Assembly (NCBI GenBank): GCA_911728435.2
Contig: OU452198.1
Coordinates: forward strand, 124,001 to 188,000
Origin: Apoderus coryli
Taxonomy: Eukaryota > Arthropoda > Insecta > Coleoptera > Attelabidae
DNA length: 64,000 nt
Direction: 5' to 3'
The position numbers and the translations under genes were made by a program. Of the stretch, positions 47,639 through 60,327 are shown piece by piece; the first letter of the stretch is position 1, and each line of letters starts with the position of its first letter. The notes under the pieces are model-generated. The model worked only from the letters and a program-made list of their open reading frames with translations, made no database searches and was not told the DNA's origin.

Positions 47639-48844
47639 GTGGTTGACAGACAAACCCTCAAATTAAGTCTTGTTTTGTGAAACAAGCCCGTTTATAGTTT
47701 ATAATGATACCTCTAAAATACCTCTAAAATACGTTATCCTCGACCTGTTTAGATTCTATTTACACACTACTTACTCTTGGAAGGAGATACGTTCTAAAGA
47801 AATTCCAATTACACAAAAAAATGTCCTCCTCGTCCACAAAATCGTCGCCTTATTGGATCTTAAGATTTCTTACAGAACGTATGGGGAAACAGATGGCAAG
47901 TTAGTGCTTCAAAGAGACTGATAATTGCAGATTTTAGACTAGCCCAACACCTGCATAACAGTATGAAGAACACTTTATTACCATCCCTAAACCCTTGAAA
48001 CAAACTTGAATATCTCCAGATCACAATGTTCAGACAATCCTAGTTGAATGTTAATCTTAACAAAATACAATAATAAATAATATTTAAACATACAGAAACC
48101 AAGTCGCTGAATCTCTACTGAAAATAAAATGCAAAAAAGGCGGCACACAGAGAAACAAATGAGGTTCGTCATAAATCATTTTGAATATCAGCTAAAAGCT
48201 AACAATAATCCCCCTTGTGGAAAATTCGTTTTCTACTTTTAGAGATATACATGGGAACATTTATAGTTAAACTCGTACATATACGTATGTACGTAAATAC
48301 ATACCTCCTATCGGATTTTGGTATTGACATGTTCTCTGATCCACAATATGAACGCTCTCTCCATATCCTACTTCCAACATTCCATATTATTATAATATTG
48401 AACGTACGAACGAACGCCTCTTGTACCCTTTTAGAAGTTGGGAGTTATAATAATAATAATAATAATGCTCGCTTGTCGACTTTGTGTATTTCGTGCGGTG
48501 TGGTGTCAAACATTTTGATTTTCATGATGATTTTAAAGCGAACTAGGTGTTAACAGACTTCCATGGTGAATTGATGTTGAAAATGTTGCTAGCATTCGAG
48601 CAAGTAGGTATTGCTGGTTCTGTTAACATTCGAAAACTCTGTAAGTGACACTTTTCGAATATTTTGTACAGAAATGCGAATTAAAGCTGATTTTGAATGT
48701 TAATCTATTAATTCCTCTTTGCAATTCAACAATACAAATGTTTTTATCAAGAGTTGGAAACTACAGTGTTATATATTTTTGGAAAGAACTCCTCAACTCT
48801 TTTCAAAGGTGTTTCAAAAACGCTGCTGAATAATTCACGCGCCA
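47639..48844. other. No gene seen
   Basis: No supported coding sequence. A short TAA microsatellite lies near 48446-48466. Confidence 0.5.
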
Positions 48845-48962
48845 TATTTATACTAGCTAACATTTCGCAGATCATCCTATATCGGCTTTTTCAGAGCAAC
48901 CTTAGGTGAACGCCGACAAAGTTGATAGGATGACCAGCGAAACGTTAGCTAGTATAAATTTG
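48845..48962. repeat. Hairpin element, about 118 bp
   Basis: TTTATACTAGCTAAC on the left has its inverted partner GTTAGCTAGTATAAA on the right. CATTTCGCAGATCATCCTAT and ATAGGATGACCAGCGAAACG are also paired. Non-coding. The GATGACC...GCGAAACG string recalls hammerhead cores, but CTGATGA is not present. Confidence 0.7.
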
Positions 48963-49357
48963 GGGCAGGATTCATCCAGAAGCATTATCTAGCATAAGTC
49001 TACTATTCTGTAAAAAAGAAAAAAGATGCTTTATACTAGACGTGGCGGTACCCTTGGATCATAATATAAGCAAAACGGTAGCAGAGAAAATAGACAAATA
49101 TATAGATTTAGCGTACGAAAAAAAAATCAATATATGAACAAAATGAAGTGAAAATTTTGCCGTTTGTAATATCCTCTAATGGGCTTATCGAGAAGTCCTT
49201 TGTTCAATCGGTATTACTTCTGGAGCTCCAGGACAGCATCGCCGACGATTGCTGCCAAACCGTTGTCTTGGGAACGACCCGAATAATCCGTAGAACTCTG
49301 GGTAAACCTTGAATTTCAATAATTCCGGCCACCTAGAATAACCGAATTAATCGTGAA
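48963..49357. other. No gene seen
   Basis: Spacer before a LINE 3' tail. Nothing recognised. Confidence 0.5.
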
Positions 49358-50145
49358 AAAAAAAATAAAAATAATAATAATGCTTTATTTGCCTATATAA
49401 CAATAGTCATTGGCATCCTCACATTCAGTATGTCCATAAATAAAAATACAATATAAACAAACACAATACTCAAACAACAAATACGTGTGTAAATAGTACA
49501 AATACAAAACAGTAAAACAAAGTACATAAAAGTCACTTAAAACTTCAATAAATAGTCTAAAGGAGCACAATTCAAATATTACAACAACAATCAACAGACT
49601 ATAATATAACTTAAGATTAACAAAGCACTAGAGTGTAAAAAATTCACTCAAAATTTGTAGGTGAGATAGTCAGCATAGTCATATGGGACAGTCTCAAGAA
49701 GTTGTTTTTTCACTTCAACTTTAAATTTATTGTTGTTCGCAATATCTTTTATCTGACGAGGGAGGTGATGATAGAATCTAACGGCCATAACCGGAAACTG
49801 TCGATCTGTCAAAGCTAATCTGTGCCGGGGCAGACACAGGTTTTTCTTATGCCGCGTTTCATAACAGTGTAGATCCTCATGACTTATTAAAGTATTGAGA
49901 TTTTCCCTAATATAAAAAATGCATTTCCAAATATACAGAGCAGGAACTGTTAAAATATTTAATTTTTTAAAGAAGGGTTTGCATGGCTCTCTATATCCAG
50001 TTTTAACCATTACGCGTACAGCCGCATTTTGAATTTTAAAGATAATTTGCCATTGCGGTGCCTTGCCCCAAAACAGAACGCTATAACTAAAGGAGATTAA
50101 ACATCTAAACAGACCACTCGTAAAAAATATATACATATAAAATAG
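49358..50145 (-). mobile_element. 5'-truncated LINE, C-terminal ORF and 3' UTR (family B)
   Basis: The minus-strand frame 50136-49648 is open for 162 codons and ends in a stop. It encodes the region after RT: SYSVLFWG, then IFKIQNAAVRVMVKTGYREPCKPFFKKLNIL..., LCLPRHRLALT, and a C-terminal DYADYLTYKF. The protein piece aligns closely with the plus-strand copy at 55020-56447. The 3' UTR carries AATAAAGCA followed by a TTA-type/poly-A tail at about 49345-49385. It starts about 275 bp beyond the stop codon of the host gene, in the same orientation. Confidence 0.88.
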
Positions 50146-50390
50146 TAAATTACATAATATGATGTAAAATTGCGTTTCGAAGATAGAAATACATGTCAGC
50201 TAAAATATAAGACACACTGAATGTGTGCCTACCAAATAAATATTCATAATCTAATCATCTGAACTTTCAAACATTAAACCTCTCTCATAATTAGTTAAAA
50301 TATACCAATGACATACGTTTATCAATTTGGGTAAATTGTAAATTGATTTACTAAATTAATAAAACACAATCAAGACAAACTAAATTCAAT

Positions 50391-50396
50391 TTTAAT
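50391..50396 (-). terminator. Possible polyadenylation signal of the host gene
   Basis: ATTAAA on the minus strand, 25-30 bases past the stop codon of the gene at 50421-54374. It is a common variant of AATAAA. Placement is plausible but unproven. Confidence 0.3.
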
Positions 50397-50420
50397 AAAT
50401 TACAGTAGATAGGTAAAATA

Positions 50421-53400
50421 TCATAAATTCCACAGTTGCGGTAAATTGATAATATCTTTCACAATCAAATTCCGATTTCTATTCACACTTTTCTCTTGCG
50501 GAATTTTATGTTTGACAAAATGACCCAATTTTGGATGCCCATTAATTAAACCCATAGACCCATTCTCAATTTTTGCTTTAATAGAATTCTCCAACTTCGA
50601 ATGTGGTGTCCAATGCACAGTTTTCGAATTTGCATGGTAGTTTTTCTTAATTTTAGTATTTTGTAACCCATTTTTTCCTCCAACTCTTAAGTCATTGTTT
50701 TGAATATTTAGATCTTGTATGGATTTTTTAATTTTTCTATTAGCTGCCTCGACTATATCTTTGGTAGATTGCACTAATTCATTTGTAGATTTATTTACAC
50801 TATCTGGAGTTTTGTAAATTATATCGCCAGTGGATTTTTTGATTCTTTTATCTGCAGTATGTACCAGCATTTTAGTTGCTTTTACTAATTCATTAGTAGA
50901 CTTATATAACCGATGTGCAGGTTTAGTTGATTGTTTACGATTAGTTTCTTCTATGGATTTTTTAATTTTTATATCTGCTGCATTTACTAATTCTTTAGTG
51001 GCCTTAACTAAGTCATTTATACGATTTGTAGGTTTGGTTGATTGCTTACGAGTTGATTGTTTAATTCTTTTGTCTGCTGTATCTACTAATACTTTAGTAG
51101 CCTTTACAAATTCTTTAGTAGACTTCAATATACGATCTGCAGGTTTGGTTGATTTTTTACCATTTATGTCGCCAATTATTTTTTTAATTTTTGCATCTGC
51201 CTCTACTACTGAGTCTTTAGTAGCTTTTACTAATTCGTTAGTAGCCTCAGGTTTTATTGCTTGTTTACGATTTATATCGCCCGTTGATTTTTTAACTTTT
51301 TTATCTACTAAAACTTTAGTAGCATTTACTAATTCATCGGTCGACTTAACTAAACGATCTGCAGCTTTGATTGACTGTTTAGCACTAGTTGACGATCTCG
51401 CTATATCTCCAGTAGATTTTTTTAACGTTTTAGCTGCTGCATTGGCTGTTTTCATTGACGTTTTACGATTTATATCATTTGTAGATTTTTTGATTTTTTT
51501 CTCAGCAGTCTGTACTAAATACTTCGCTGTTTCAATGAGTTCATTAGTCGATTTAATGGGTGTTTTTCTATTAGAATTAGTAGGGTTGATAATGCTATTT
51601 TTTGTAGGACTATTTGTTCCAGATTTCTTGGATGTTTGTAGTTGGTGATTATCATATTTTCTGAAATTATCCTCCATCTTAAAACGAGGATTTCTTGATG
51701 CTGGTGGCTTAGTTGCTTGCCCAACAAAATTTGGCTGGTCGATGGTTGGGTTGTTGCTAATCATTCTACTAGAATTAATTACGATATTTCCAGAACTACA
51801 TATGTCATAAGTGTATTCTGTAAATTGTAATTCCTTCTCCGTGGAGACTTCATATTGGAGTTCCGTACCGACTCTTTCTTCATTCAACTCTTCGAAATCA
51901 GATTTACCACTAAAATTTAAACCACACGAATTCTTTGAATATTCGACGTGAACCTCATGCAGCAACTTATAAGCATTAGCAATTTCTTGAGCTAAAGATT
52001 GCTTGTTAAAAATATTGGTGCTTGAGTCAATACGTTCGTTGTCATCACAAGAATTATTCTTAAAAAGTGGATTTCCATTGTTTTCGAATATCTGTTGTAA
52101 AGTACTTGAAACATCAACGTTTTCTTCGTCATTAGCAAAAATATCCGTCACAGAAACTTGTTCTTCATTATTTCCAATTTTTTCTTGAATATTTTTTGAA
52201 TGAAATTTTGCTTTGTCATTACAAGAACTATCCGTAACCATCATATCTTCATTATTTTCTAATTTCTCCTGCAAATTACTTAATTCTTCGTCATTAGTAA
52301 AAGTATCCGTCACAATCTCAGAAACCTGTTCTTCTTTATTTTCAATGTTTTCTTGAATATTTCTTGACTCAACATTTTCGTCGACATCAGCAAAAATATC
52401 CGTAACAGTTTTAGAAATTGGGTCCTCATTAATTTCAAAATTTTCTTGTAAATTGTTTGAATGAATGCTTTCTTCGGAATCAGTGAAATCTTCGTAAAAA
52501 AAACTGAAATTGGATTCATCTTTGTATGGTAAAGGTGGTGGATTCTGTTTTGAATCCCCTTTTTCATATAAGAATAAATTAACCTGTTTCGGAGCAATAT
52601 TTTCATCATCTGATTGAGTTTCTTCCACAACTGAATCATCTAAATCAATTGCATTTTCTTGATCGTCCATTCCATCAGATTCATGAATTGACATGGAACG
52701 AGGACTTAATTTTGTTACAACATCGCTATTTCTGAGATTTAAAATCTCTTCGACAATCTCCCTTACGTCAGCCATGGTTTCAGATTCAGTTACATAAACC
52801 ATTCGTGGACGATATTCAGGTTCTGAGCATGCACGCAATACACTTTCTATGTTTCTTGGAAGGTGGATTATTTGAAATGGATCGGGCGAACGATGTTTGG
52901 AAATGTGTTCTGTAAATTAAGATTAGTGAAATTGATAATTTTTTTAAATTTAATTAGATTTTTCAATAAACAATTTTGGGAAACATGCAGAGATCATGTA
53001 AAATCGTATTTTTGCATGCAAAAGCATTAAAAGACGGAGAATTGCTCTACAACAACAAAAAACCATAACTAAGATTAAATTCCTTTCCTATCTTGGGACC
53101 TTCAAAGTTTATTTGAAATTAGTTCCCCATTGAGTGCCAAAACTCTGAACAACTTGGTTTTTTGCTTGTACATCATCGAACATTCGTTGCTTTGATAGTT
53201 GCTATTTTTATTCCTAGATGTTTGACTTCAGACGGCTGTATTATGATCCGTCCATTTGTGATACAGTAAAAACTTGAGTAAATGATAGACCTCAACTATG
53301 GTTTCAGCAAGCCAAACAGCAAAAACTGCTTTTGCAAGTTTTTTGCGGACAATTAATTTCGAGAGGACGTGCTCAAAACAAACAGTGTGTATTTATTCCA

Positions 53401-54374
53401 CTTTGAATGTTAATTACTCTCCAAGTTTTCATAAGCCGCCAATGATGGAAAACATCTCATGGCTAGGCAAGAGCCAACCAATAGTTTCAAAAATATATTA
53501 GTTTATGTGGGGAATTAACAGGCCCTAATTTATTTAAGTAGCTAGCTGCAGTTGATTTTCAACTGCTCATTTTGATATTTCAGTATCTATCTTGGAGACC
53601 ATTATAGCTACAAGGTTGGTTCAATTAGAAGAGTTTTATAAATTTAAATCTGCCTTAAGATTTAAGATCTATTTCTTGGTTTTTGAGATAATTAAGACAA
53701 AGCAGAACGGTTCATAAACGACTACTATTATTATGGTTAAAACCATATTAGAACACTTGCACACAAAAACAGTTTTTACCTTCATTTATTTTTAAGATTT
53801 TGTCTTATCGACGCCACAAGTTAGTTATTATTTTTCTTAAGCTCTAAACAGCGAAATTATTGTCACAAAAGATAATTTGTAATAAAATTCTCACCAACCC
53901 TGTAGCGGTTTCAAAGGTACCAAGATAGAGAGGGATGTAAGCTAGATCTAGGACGCATTGTATGATCTGCGTGCAGTTGGGCAAATGGTGTCGGTTTCAC
54001 AACTCCTCTGACTAGTAACATTACTGATGTCCGACTAAAAAAGGCCACTTACCCAGTTCTTCCATGAACCATGGAAAATCACACACAAAATACTCCGCAT
54101 CCTCATCAACAAATACATTGTTCATAAACCGTTTTGGTGTTGCCAATCCAACATCTTCTGAACACACTTTTGCTAGCATGCTTCTAGGTGTTGTCTTGAT
54201 TGTGGGTTCCTCATTGTATAGTGCAGGTGTGTAGCTTAAAGTTGTGGCAAGACTTGTCGATGCCGTTACGAAATTCAATACACTATTAATTACATGATAC
54301 CAAATCTCCTGCTGGTTCGTTTGAAGGTCGATCGGTAGTATTAAAGGAATGTTATTGTTCTGATTCGATGACAT
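50421..54374 (-). CDS. Two-exon gene for a 936-residue repeat-rich protein of unknown function
   Basis: Exon 1 is 54374-54053 and exon 2 is 52909-50421. The intron starts GTAAGT and ends TTTACAG, and the split codon G|AA restores the frame exactly. The ATG is the first in frame, with an in-frame TGA directly before it. Residues 1-160 are the most globular part (FVCDFPWFMEEL, then EYRPRMVYVTES) and may be a folded domain. About 180-260 is acidic, with a PPPLP stretch. About 259-401 holds five acidic repeats of 28-30 residues (NIQENIEN.EEQVS..VTD.F.NDEE). About 559-843 holds some seven basic repeats of 36-43 residues (STNELVKATK.LV..ADKRIKKSTGDINRK), which are predicted amphipathic helices rich in K, T and A. 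There are no signal peptide or membrane segments. I do not recognise the family. The basic repeats look like LEA or other lysine-rich helical repeats in composition only, and no function should be inferred from that. Confidence 0.85.
52910..54052 (-). other. Intron of the 936-residue gene
   Basis: 1143 bp, with donor GTAAGT at 54052 and acceptor TTACAG ending at 52910. AT-rich. I saw no mobile element or further exon inside it. Confidence 0.85.
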
Positions 54375-55015
54375 TCAAGAAAAATTTTGATAAATGTTTA
54401 TTTTTTATTTTTTTTTTTTAGTTAAGTTTTGGTTTATTTAATGGGAATTTGAAAATGTTTTGATGTGTTTGTTCACATGAAATTTTGAATGACAGTCTGC
54501 CAAATATTTGTCATACAACTTGAATATACAGGGTGACGTACTGTTCTCGGAAGCCTATTATAGAGGAACTTAAAATAAAAAGTTACACAGCGCCAAAGAG
54601 ATCCTGATTGACTTACATTTGCAGCTTTAATTCTTTATATAGTCCGTAAAGAATAATAAAACCAGATTAGTACTATATGTTTAACATCCTCAAGGAAGTC
54701 AGAAACGGACTCTCCACTACACTACTTGTTGGGACAGAATTTCATTTTACAGAGCTGGGAGACGTACATTTTTGCTTAAGCTATGATCATTTCTTTAAAG
54801 AAATTTAAGGTAAAATTCGTTAAGCAATATATATGTGTTGTATCCATGCTATGATTTCTTACATTCGACTGTATTATCGGAAGATCGTGAAACGGACATT
54901 CCTGATTAGTACATATCAATTTCTAGGACCGATTTTGTCGTCGTAAATAGTGACCCTCGTATGGATTTATGAGTCTTTATCGAGTATTTCTTCAAAATAT
55001 ATTGCCAGGAGTTGA
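54375..55015. other. Upstream region of the host gene; mariner-like terminus
   Basis: Should contain the promoter and 5' UTR of the minus-strand gene. No clear TATA box stands out. TATACAGGGTGACGTACTG at 54525 onward looks like a mariner-type end lying about 150 bp upstream of the ATG, without a visible partner. Confidence 0.4.
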
Positions 55016-55019
55016 ATAA

Positions 55020-56447
55020 TATTTATATAAAAAGGATGATCCTGGAGAGGTTAGCAATTATCGACCTATTTCTATAATACCAATCCTTTCTAAGCCAATA
55101 GAAATCGCTTTCAATAACAGGTTATACGAATTTTTAGAGAAATATCAACTTATCTCAGAATCATATGGTTATCGAAGGCGAAGTTCTCCAAAACAAGCAA
55201 TCCTAAGGTTGGTGCGGTCTATTGTTGATGCAATGGAGAGGGGTGAGACTCTTACATCAATATTCTGTGATCCTACCAGAGCATATGATTCTGTGATTCA
55301 TACAATTCTTTTAGCAAAATTGCCTCTGTGTGGTGTGAGAGGGCTTGCTTTGAACTTCATTGAGTCCTACCTGAGCAATCGACAGCAGATAGTGGAGTGC
55401 GAGGGAGAGAGGATGTAACCATAGGGCCTTAAGGTTCGATATTGGGTCCTCTTTTGTTTTTGCTCTATGTCAATGACTTCTCCGCTTTTGTTAGAGATAC
55501 TCAAATCATTCAGTATGCGGATGATACTACTTTGTATGAATCTAACAAAAATAACAACAAACAACTTGATAATAAATTTGTCATGGCAGAAAAATGGTTC
55601 GAATCCAATAGACTGTGCCTTAATATTACAAAAACAGAGCGGATTGATTTTTGTTGTTAAATTTCTTGGAGTCTATCTGGACTCGCGTTTAACATGGAAT
55701 TCCCAGATTGGTGACCTCTCTAAAAGATTGTCGAGTGTTAACTACTTTTTGAGGAGACTGGCGAGTACATGCTCTGAGAGCGTTGTTCGTTGCGCGTATA
55801 TGGCGTACTTTCAGGGACTTATTAACTATAGCGTTCTGTTCTGGGGTAATGCATCTCACAGCGAAAAAATATTTAAAATACAGAAAACAGCAATACGCAT
55901 AGTAGCAAAAGCGAATTACAAGGATTCATGCAAGCCGTTGTTTAAAAAACTAAATATTTTCACTGTTCCTGCGTTATATATTTGGCAATGTATTTTATAT
56001 GTCAGAGATAATGTAGAAGGTGTAAATAGACACAGTGATATGCATGAACATAACACAAGAAAAAAAGATAGGATGTGCTTACCTCAGCACAGACTGGCCC
56101 TGACTCGGAATCAGATTTTACAATCACTTACCAATTTATCTCCAAAACTTGAAAGACAATGTAAAGTTTAAGCAAGGGGTAAAACTGCATCTTCTTGAAA
56201 TAATTCCGTATACTTACGCTGACTTTCTTAATTACAAATTTTAAATGTATATAGATAATGAGTTTTGTTTCTGTAGGATTTGTTATTTTACACTTAATTG
56301 TATGGTAATGTTTTTATTTTATTTTATTATTTTACTTTGTGTTTTTATATTATTTATATTACTTATAGTAGTTTTAGTATAATATGTATGACGATGCGGA
56401 TAACTACGGTTAAAAAGCAAATAAAGAATTATTATTATCATTATTAA
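55020..56447 (+). mobile_element. 5'-truncated LINE with RT core (family B)
   Basis: Starts within RT (GEVSNYRPISIIPILSK at about 55045-55090). Motif A is FCDPTRAYDSV, with the usual L/F replaced by P after the catalytic D (about 55265-55295). Motif B is damaged around 55430, then GPLLFLLYVNDF and motif C QYADDTTLY (about 55515-55540). After a frameshift at about 55650 come KFLGVYLDSRLTW, SYFLRRL-like and LINYSVLFWG blocks and LCLPQHRLALT. A stop or frameshift near 56170 separates the C-terminal DFLNYKF end. The 3' tail is AATAAAGAATTATTATTATC. No endonuclease. Inactive. Confidence 0.92.
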
Positions 56448-58486
56448 AATCCTAAAAGTATTGTCAAAATGCCGTGAATAAGCAAGGTATCATATTCGTA
56501 GTAGACGCACCTATATATATTAACATTTTAGAATGGTTATTTCTACAACAAAATGAAAGTAAAAGGTGATAAATCTGGACTCTCAATTTTGCCCTATAGG
56601 TAGATATACCACCCTAAAGCTATTATAAAGAGGCCATTAAAGCTGGGTCTCAATATACATATAGCACAACACACATTACCGACTACTCTGTTAGTTGAGT
56701 TGAGAGAGATTATTTTTGAGGGGGCAAAGAAGATCGCAAGGGGTGCGTTAATAACCTGGAAGTAACAAATTGCCGCGACCGTGTCTGATGTTCAACTCTT
56801 GAAGTTTGGCTGGGAGATAACGGGTATTTCGCAATGTATGTATGTGTAAGTCAATTACCATTTTAGGTAGTGATAGAGTCCATGTGCTATCTACCTAAGA
56901 AGATTAGTAGGATGGGGTAGCGAAATCAATCGTTGTTTTCTGGATGATTTTTCTGTCAACAAGTAGTATTTTTTCAGGCTAAACTGAAAAATAGGCATTT
57001 GTCACTTTTATGATCCCTGAAATGAAGAAAATGCCGTCAATTTATAGCATATACGAGTTTTGAACATCAGAAAAAAAAAGAAGATCTCAGCGAAATTTTG
57101 AACGCAGTCACAAAAGCAGCTGTGGCTTGGCTCAACCTGCCAAACTCCCCATTCTGGTCTAGTAACGTAAATTACAAAAAGTTTTTACAAAATTAAATGC
57201 TATATGTACATAACAGACTACAACGAATTCTATTCACTTTAGAAATTCATGACGTAAATCATCAAAGATTCTAGAGTTGTTTTTTGTTCACTGAATTAAC
57301 TTAAGTTGAATGCTTTGGGGCTCGTCCAGGAAAATATAATTGCACTCAAAGTTTTGTTGTTGATTTTTTGAAAATTGAATTGCCTTCAAATTCATTTGAT
57401 CAAAACGTAACACCATTTACAGCCTGATTAAAAACCCTCATCAGCATGATCAAAAGAATCGTAAGTAAATGATAACGCAACTAATTTAACTGTAGGGTTA
57501 GCTATAAAGTTGCATTGTGTCATTTGTATTTTTACGTGTTTTGCGTTCGCAGTTCAAAGAATAAGTATATGCACTTCAAAATTTACACTGTATTTTATGC
57601 CTTTCAACAGTACAACCATTAACAAACACGTCAACAAGACTTTTCACTCAATGCCAGATTAAGTTCACTTGTAAAAATTCGCGTACGAAAACTCCATTAA
57701 AACTGAACTATTCTTTGGCAAAGCTATATCTTCTAGAATTGTATAGACAAATCTTGTGCGTGACAACGTTGAACACAGTTATCAATAATATTCCAAATCA
57801 GAAACTTCTAGATAATCAATGAAATCAATAAATAGCCTTAACATAATTTACATATATGAAGCCCCATTTCTGGGACTATTTTTGACACGTATAAGCTAAA
57901 CTCGCTATGCATTATTTATCGCATAACGATGCATCCGAATGGAAGACGTGAAAGAGAAACAATACATACTTACCCCAATAATGTAAAACCATTACTATAA
58001 GCGTTTATTATTAACGTAAATCGCACAATGTCAGTCATAGCAATAATTATTTTTAACATACCTAGCGAGCTACATGGCTCATATAAATTACGACTAATTA
58101 ATTTTGGTTGATGCTGGATAATTAGTGTTATTGACCGAGAGTTACATTTTCATCATTTCTGCATTGCATTCCCAACTCTGATATAATATTTTATCAAATT
58201 ATATAATGAAGGAAAAACGGTAGCAGCTGACATGTCTGTGTCCAAATGGAATTTGTTTATGTGCTAAATTAATTAAATTAGTTTTGTAGAAAATTATTTC
58301 GACTACGGCTTTATTATCTAGTTTAAATAATAATATATTGAGTCGGAAATACAAAAAAAATCATGTACGTTCGCTGCTCTAAAAAACTTTATATTTTTAA
58401 TGTAATCATGTTCAATTTTTGTGATTTAAATAAAATTCGTCAACTTCACAAACAAATCAATTTAATATGCTTCAGAGTACATATAT
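56448..58486. other. No gene seen (about 2 kb)
   Basis: No supported coding sequence or repeat. A CTGATGA on the minus strand near 57440 lacks a GAAA partner. Confidence 0.5.
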
Positions 58487-58535
58487 CAAACCAAACATGT
58501 TTCAGGACACGCTGTTCCCATCATCAGTGGTACAT
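58487..58535 (-). ncRNA. Hammerhead-like motif, degenerate
   Basis: On the minus strand: ACCA, CTGATGA (58521-58527), a 17-nt stem II region with only about three good pairs and a U-U closing mismatch, GAAA (58500-58503), a short stem III (AC/GU around 2 nt), a UH site, then TGGT pairing with ACCA. All core boxes are present, but stem II is weak, so activity is doubtful. Confidence 0.45.
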
Positions 58536-58930
58536 TAAATTATTTTTAAAATTGAAATTTGTCTCGAGACGGTCAATTGAATTCAGACATGATACAGATT
58601 CATTTGTGAAAACGGGACTTTTTTATTTTATACACTAAACTAATTCGTGGCACATTTATTCAATCAATTAAATTAATTGTTTGTTAATGCGAACCAAAAA
58701 CCCAAGAAAGATATTCAAAAAATTAAAAAAAAATATTATAACTATTGTAAGGCATCTATATAAGATTTATTACTGCCACTGAAGTTCCGAAACCTGTTTG
58801 GCTGATTTGAGCATTCAGATAATGATATTTTGTGGAGCAGACGCCTTTGATTTACAAATACATCCCGCTCCTCGTCGTAATAGATTACTTCAGAAAATAC
58901 TTAATATTCTAGTTTTGGTGTGCTTGGCGA
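58536..58930. other. No gene seen
   Basis: Spacer between the hammerhead-like motif and the mariner relic. Confidence 0.45.
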
Positions 58931-59190
58931 TTGATGGCAATGGATCAAAGAATATGTACTAAATTAAAAATAACACTTAAGAATTCGAAAGCACTTAAAA
59001 TATTAACTGCATATAACGAAGCTACTTTGAACAAAAAAAATATTTATAATTATTGGTACAAGTTCTTGACTGAAGGCCGACAAAATGTTAATATCCATAC
59101 CAGCTCTGGACTTCCCAGCACTTCAATAACCAATGAAAATGATGGAGCAGTAAAGAAAAAAATCTTATGGAGAATCGTCGTTGTGTATGT
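58931..59190 (+). pseudogene. Mariner transposase N-terminal (HTH) fragment
   Basis: MDQRICTKLKITLKNSKAL, then AYNEATLNKKNIYNYWYKF, EGRQNVNIH and LPSTSITNENDGAVKK match the mariner N-terminal helix-turn-helix domain (…RICLKFCxKxGxSxxxxLxMLxxAYGxxxLSKxxVYxWYKxFxxGRExVxDDxRxGRPSTSxTxENxxxVKK). One extra Y in the WYKF region and loss of similarity after KILW mark it as a relic. No catalytic domain follows. Confidence 0.82.
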
Positions 59191-60327
59191 TTTCAAACTG
59201 CTCTTGTGCATTTGATGTCGATCTTCCTTGTAAAGCTTGCTCACAACATCGACGTTTGCCTGGATGGCAACTGTTTTTTGCCTAGAACGTTGACAGTCCT
59301 TGTATGTTCAGACCACAATATCCATTCGTAATTCCATTATCATACTAAACAAATATATTTTTTCTGTCCCAACATCCACGCAATGCAACATTCAAATTCA
59401 ACTGATGATCCAATTTGGCAAACTGGTAAAGATAGAAAATAAAACCATAAAAATCAGAATATACATGTACAGTATGTCCACGAATGAGGAGATTAGGAGA
59501 GACCAAATGTACAAAACTAGTCTTTTTGCGAGATTTGCTTGTCAGAATAGAATAAGATTGTACCTATTTTGATGTGTTTGGCTGCGCAATAGAGAATTAT
59601 TTTTTCCAGTTCGAAGTTTTATAAAGACTTAAAAATTAAAAAAAATGCATGATGGTACAGGGTAAAAGAACAAACGAAGAATATAGAAAATTCGTCAGTG
59701 AACGCACGATCAATGGAATTACGTTTTTCATTCGAACTGTGTTTAAATAGGTACTTTTTTTACATCAAACTTAGTTAGGTGCACAAAATGTAAATTCCAT
59801 TAACCAAATTTATTGGGAACTTAGGAAGGTTTAGCATGATTTTGGAGAAACATCTCAAGGAATTCTCTCAGAGAATATTATCGTATCAAAGTTATTTTTG
59901 ACACTCGAACAAAATCAGTTTATTTTTGTACATTTTAATATTACCTTGTAGATTGCCATTCGAATTCCTTGTATCGAATTGTAATTCTAACATTTGCTTC
60001 TTGCGGCCATACTGTACATCCAGTAAACACATTTATTGGATTTGTTTCTGTTTTATTTTCTGCTTTATACTTTATAGTTACATTATTGTGTTTGCTTGTC
60101 ATTCCTTTTATTCGTGATATATATTATATCGATAGACCAAAATAACGAAAAAATAAGGAAATGCAAGATCAAAGAGCAGATTTGAACAATAGAAAAAATT
60201 ATATCAATGTCATTCAAGTACGTTCAAAGGCAATGGAAATTAAGAGAGAATATAGTGCAAACTACCTTACACAACAAGTGAGTAAATCGACAAATTTGTC
60301 CATCTCTCAAAGAGGTTGAAGCAATAA
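59191..60327. other. No gene seen
   Basis: Nothing supported. Short ORFs at 59300 and 59926 have no recognisable features. CAGTAAACACA at 60021 repeats the terminus of the foldback elements at 7851 and 21516, possibly by chance. Confidence 0.45.

Noticed and set aside
48845..48962. Hairpin with GATGACC...GCGAAACG resembling hammerhead cores
   Set aside because: The CTGATGA box is absent in both arms and there is no room for stem II, so it is listed only as a hairpin repeat.
50830..51648. 272-codon plus-strand ORF
   Set aside because: It is the antisense shadow of the repeat region of the host gene's second exon, and its repeats simply mirror the basic repeats.
57430..57460. CTGATGA on the minus strand
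   Set aside because: No GAAA within range and no pairing arms.
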